From: Symbiodinium natans
Taxonomy: Eukaryota; Sar; Dinophyceae; Suessiales; Symbiodiniaceae
Assembly (NCBI GenBank): GCA_905221605.1
Contig: CAJNDS010002569.1
Span: forward strand, 58,501 to 122,500
Direction: 5' to 3'
Length of the DNA: 64,000 nt
Below are positions 61,921-64,000 of this stretch, one piece after another; the first letter of the stretch is position 1, and every line of letters starts with the position of its first letter. Both the position numbers and the translations under genes were made by a program. The notes below the pieces were generated by a model. The model had not been told where the DNA came from, searched no databases, and was given only the letters and a program-made list of their open reading frames with translations.

Positions 61921-61977
61921 GTACGTTGAGGCTTTCTTGTCTTCTCTGACTGCGTTGCAGCTGAGCCAGGGCGATCA

Positions 61978-62070
61978 ATCCCTAAACCCTAAACCCTAAA
62001 CCCTAAACCCTAAACCCTAAACCCTAAACCCTAAACCCTAAACCCTAAACCCTAAACCCTAAACCCTAAA
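61978..62070. repeat. CCCTAAA tract immediately upstream of the exchanger exon
   Basis: Thirteen perfect CCCTAAA units. AATCC flanks the tract on both sides (GATCAATCC and CTAAATCC), though this may be microhomology with the repeat. It ends 6 bp before the AG acceptor used by the next exon. Confidence 0.9.
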
Positions 62071-62076
62071 TCCAAG

Positions 62077-62682
62077 AGCAAGGATGCCCAGTGTGCTCTC
62101 GCAAGCTGCGGGGATCCGCCGGACAGCAAGATTGACTACGACGTCCTGCACAGCTGCTGGCTACGGGGTAGCGTGAATAGCACCATCATGCTGCTCATCG
62201 TGCTCCTGCTGTATTTGTTCACGTTGGTGGGCGTTGTGGCGGACAGCTACTTGGTGCCAGCACTGGTGCAGATCGGCCGTGATCTTGAGATGTCTGATGC
62301 GTTGTTGGGTGCCACTCTGCTGGCCTTGGGGGGGTCCATCACCGACTTCATGGCCGGGCTGGTATCAGCCTTAGCCGGACAACACTCTGCGGATGACACG
62401 AGCCTGTGGCTGGGTGGTATAGTCGGCGCTGGACTCTTCGCCTGCACAGGCGTCATGTCCATCATCATGGTGGTTGCCGGGCGCGGGGTCTCTGTCGAGC
62501 CACATGTCTTCACTCGAGATGTGGCTTTCAGGAGCCTTGCGAACGCCATGCTGCTGATTGCGGCCTATCTTCAGGAGGTGTCGACCACGTTTGCTGCCAT
62601 CATGATTGCTTGCTATGCCTGGTGCTTGGGAAGCTTGTTGGTAGCGGCGTGTTGGCTTCGTTTCGAACCCCTGATGCCCTAA
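62077..62682 (+). CDS. CCX/NCLX-type cation/calcium exchanger, N-terminal half
   Basis: The frame is open from the acceptor TCCAAG (62076) to TAA 62680-62682, about 201 residues. It starts KDAQCALASCGDPPDSKIDY, with a cysteine-rich ectodomain then IDY-D-L-SCW spacing typical of CCX/NCLX N-termini. A transmembrane helix follows (IMLLIVLLLYLFTLVGVVAD) and SYLVPALVQIGRDLEMSDAL, then the first alpha repeat, LLGATLLALGGSITDFMAGL, where the family usually has GATFLAFGNGAPD. The next helices are GGIVGAGLFACTGVMSIIMV and SLANAMLLIAAYLQEVS. The second alpha repeat is absent, so this is a partial gene. The TAA lies inside CCCTAAA-like sequence (CCCTGATGCCCTAAACC), so it may be intronic; a GA or GC donor near 62673 with AG at 62705 is possible. 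Upstream exons are unidentified. Function in membrane Ca2+ exchange is inferred from family. Confidence 0.75.
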   Translation, partial: SKDAQCALASCGDPPDSKIDYDVLHSCWLRGSVNSTIMLLIVLLLYLFTLVGVVADSYLVPALVQIGRDLEMSDALLGATLLALGGSITDFMAGLVSALAGQHSADDTSLWLGGIVGAGLFACTGVMSIIMVVAGRGVSVEPHVFTRDVAFRSLANAMLLIAAYLQEVSTTFAAIMIACYAWCLGSLLVAACWLRFEPLMP

Positions 62683-63615
62683 ACCTTACCCTAAACCCCA
62701 TATAGGCCCCAAGCAGCCCTTTCCATCAACGTGGTTTCCCGAGGTATGTCATTCTGACTGTGGGTGGAGGGCCCGCGACCCCCGAGTCCCAAAATAGCGA
62801 GCTGCCTACCGTCTGCGAAGGCGACATACTTTTTTTCCGAGAGCTTTTTCTTTGTGTGTGTGTGTTTTTTTAGCGGGGCGTGGGGAGTGGTGGGTGGTGG
62901 TTTGGTCCAGGGAAGGGTTTAGGGTGTTTGGCATCAAGGTTTCCTGAACACTCCTCCAGCTTTCATCCAAACTCAGCATGCGCTCAGCTCTAACCCCCAA
63001 CCTTAAAATCACCATTCGGCGCAGCCATCTAGTAGTAGCCAGGCTTCCTAGCGACCTTTAAACCCCAAACCATACACACAGACGCACGCACGCACCCCCC
63101 TTCCCCCCCCCCCCCAAACGCTTAACCGCTTCAAGTACTAGTTACATCCCAAACCCTAGAAGCCCCTAGTGCTTGACCCTTCAATGCCTTATGTCCACCC
63201 CCCAGCCCAAACCTCAACCCTAAACCGTAAACCCTAAACCTCAAACCCTAAACTCTAAACCCTAAACCTAGAAACCCTAACCTATAAATACCCTAAACCC
63301 TAAACCCTAAACCCTAGACCCTAAACCCTAAACCCTAAACCCTAAACCCTAAACCCTAAACCCTAAACCCTAAACCCTAAACCCTAAACCCTAAACCCTA
63401 AACCCTAAACCCTAAACCCTAAACCCTAAAGCACAGGCACCGAGCCCCGCGCCTCCACATCTTCAGAGCTGTCCCAGGGCCGCGGGAGTCGTCTGTCTCT
63501 CTCCTTCCAGGCTAAGGGCTTGAGACCTTCACCTTTTAGGGTTTAGGGTTTAGGGTTTAGGGTTTAGGGTTTAGGGTTTAGGGTTTAGGGTTAAGGGTTT
63601 AGGGTTTAGGGTTTA
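62683..63615. repeat. Flank of the exchanger gene, telomere tracts
   Basis: 62706-62741 (between CATATAG and GAGGTATGTC) is a possible further small exon of the exchanger. GT and C microsatellite-like runs lie at 62852-62868 and 63090-63116. CCCTAAA, first degenerate then perfect, occupies 63215-63430; the island 63431-63537 has CTCTCTCTCCTTCCAG in it; TTTAGGG spans 63538-63615. No further gene is supported. Confidence 0.7.
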
Positions 63616-63716
63616 GGGATGTTCCCCTAGCACTAACAGTCCTGAATAGGGATTATAATGGGGGGGGGTACTTTAATCCCGACAAAGGACTGTTAGTCTA
63701 AGGGGGAACATCCCAA
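63616..63716. mobile_element. MITE-like element, GGGATGTTCC family
   Basis: It begins GGGATGTTCCCCTAGCACTAAC and ends GTTAGTCTAAGGGGGAACATCCC, mutually inverted. The interior has CAGTCCTGAATAGGGATTATAA and a G run. It sits between a TTTAGGG tract and CCCTAAA units, so it lies at or near a junction of the two orientations. Confidence 0.8.
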
Positions 63717-63882
63717 CCTGAACCCTAAACCCTAAACAGCCCAAAACCCTCAACTTCCAGACTAGGTAACCCTGAACCCTAAACCCGAATCCCTAAACCC
63801 AAAACCCTAAACCCTAAACCCTACACCCTAAACCCTGAACACTACCTGAGCCCTAAGCCCCAAGCCCCAAGTCCTAAGCCAG
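63717..63882. repeat. CCCTAAA-type tracts
   Basis: Degenerate CCCTGAA/CCCTAAA units and CCCCAAG variants run to the acceptor CCTAAGCCAG of the last exon candidate. Confidence 0.85.
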
Positions 63883-63975
63883 GCATTGGCAGGTGCCGGT
63901 GTCCCGGCTCTTGTGGCTGCCGAGACCTCCGCGGACGGCGAGATGTGCTCTCAACGTTTCTTAGACGTTGAGGAG
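63883..63975 (+). CDS. Candidate internal exon, unknown protein
   Basis: It is 93 bp, 31 codons, phase 0 at both ends. The acceptor is GTCCTAAGCCAG and the donor GAGGAG|GTTTAGGG, the first unit of the terminal TTTAGGG tract. The peptide begins ALAGAGVPALVAAETSADGE and continues MCSQRFLDVEE. It is a further clean case of the C-rich/exon/G-rich layout at the window edge. Parent gene unidentified. Confidence 0.5.
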
Positions 63976-64000
63976 GTTTAGGGTTTAGGGTTTAGGGTTT
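63976..64000 (+). repeat. TTTAGGG tract, cut by the window end
   Basis: Three and a half perfect units reach the last base, so the tract continues outside the window. Confidence 0.95.

Noticed and set aside
63976-64000. Window as a true chromosome end
   Set aside because: Tracts of both orientations occur throughout and the terminal tract is cut by the window edge, so no genuine telomere can be claimed.

Overview
The window looks like nuclear DNA of a dinoflagellate. Four sequence facts support this. Arabidopsis-type telomere repeat (TTTAGGG/CCCTAAA) is scattered through the whole 64 kb. All convincing coding sequence lies on the + strand. Introns use GT, GC and GA donors with AG acceptors. 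Two families of ~110-bp introner-like elements with terminal inverted repeats and 4-bp target duplications occur, three of them inside genes. The genus cannot be settled from sequence alone; introner-rich lineages such as Polarella, Prorocentrum or Symbiodiniaceae would fit. No tRNA, rRNA, spliced-leader gene or CRISPR array was found.

Four genes are well supported. (1) 3075-4687: ubiquitin-like N-terminus plus ten 41-residue RCC1-like repeats. (2) 30954-32695: secreted Pectate_lyase_3-type beta-helix protein in three exons. (3) 40647-42080: ubiquitin-like plus ankyrin repeat protein, 3-4 exons. (4) 49854-51608: helical-repeat (PPR-like) protein in two exons. A fifth, 62077-62682, is the N-terminal half of a CCX/NCLX-type cation/Ca2+ exchanger and is incomplete here. 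A small hypothetical gene lies at 6380-6856. About twenty further islands of 35-190 bp are stop-free in one frame, begin after a pyrimidine-rich or C-rich tract ending in AG, and stop at GT or GC. They are reported as candidate single exons of unidentified genes.

The rest is a mosaic of more than 100 interstitial telomere tracts in both orientations, roughly one every 500 bp. Homogeneous variant arrays (CCCCTAAA, TTTTAGGG, CCCTTAAA, CCCCAAA, GGGCTTT, GGTTGAG) and several small inverted-repeat element families are mixed in. The tracts are not random: about 35 short islands (mostly 75-135 bp) have CCCTAAA on the left and TTTAGGG on the right, while the opposite order around a short island is uncommon. 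Many of these islands are the exon candidates, with TTTAGGG supplying the 5' splice donor (G|GTTTAGG) and CCCTAAA forming the pyrimidine/branch-like 3' end. 

The most interesting reading is that telomere repeat has become intron material. In the ankyrin gene a CCCTAAA tract interrupts the reading frame, is flanked by a perfect 20-bp duplication, and is removable as a GA-AG intron of exactly the duplicated length. Two other telomere tracts sit inside mobile elements, one flanked by a 25-bp and one by a 6-bp duplication. Beside this, conventional introners supply introns in three genes: in two the donor GT comes from the 4-bp target duplication and the acceptor AG from the element's terminal repeat.
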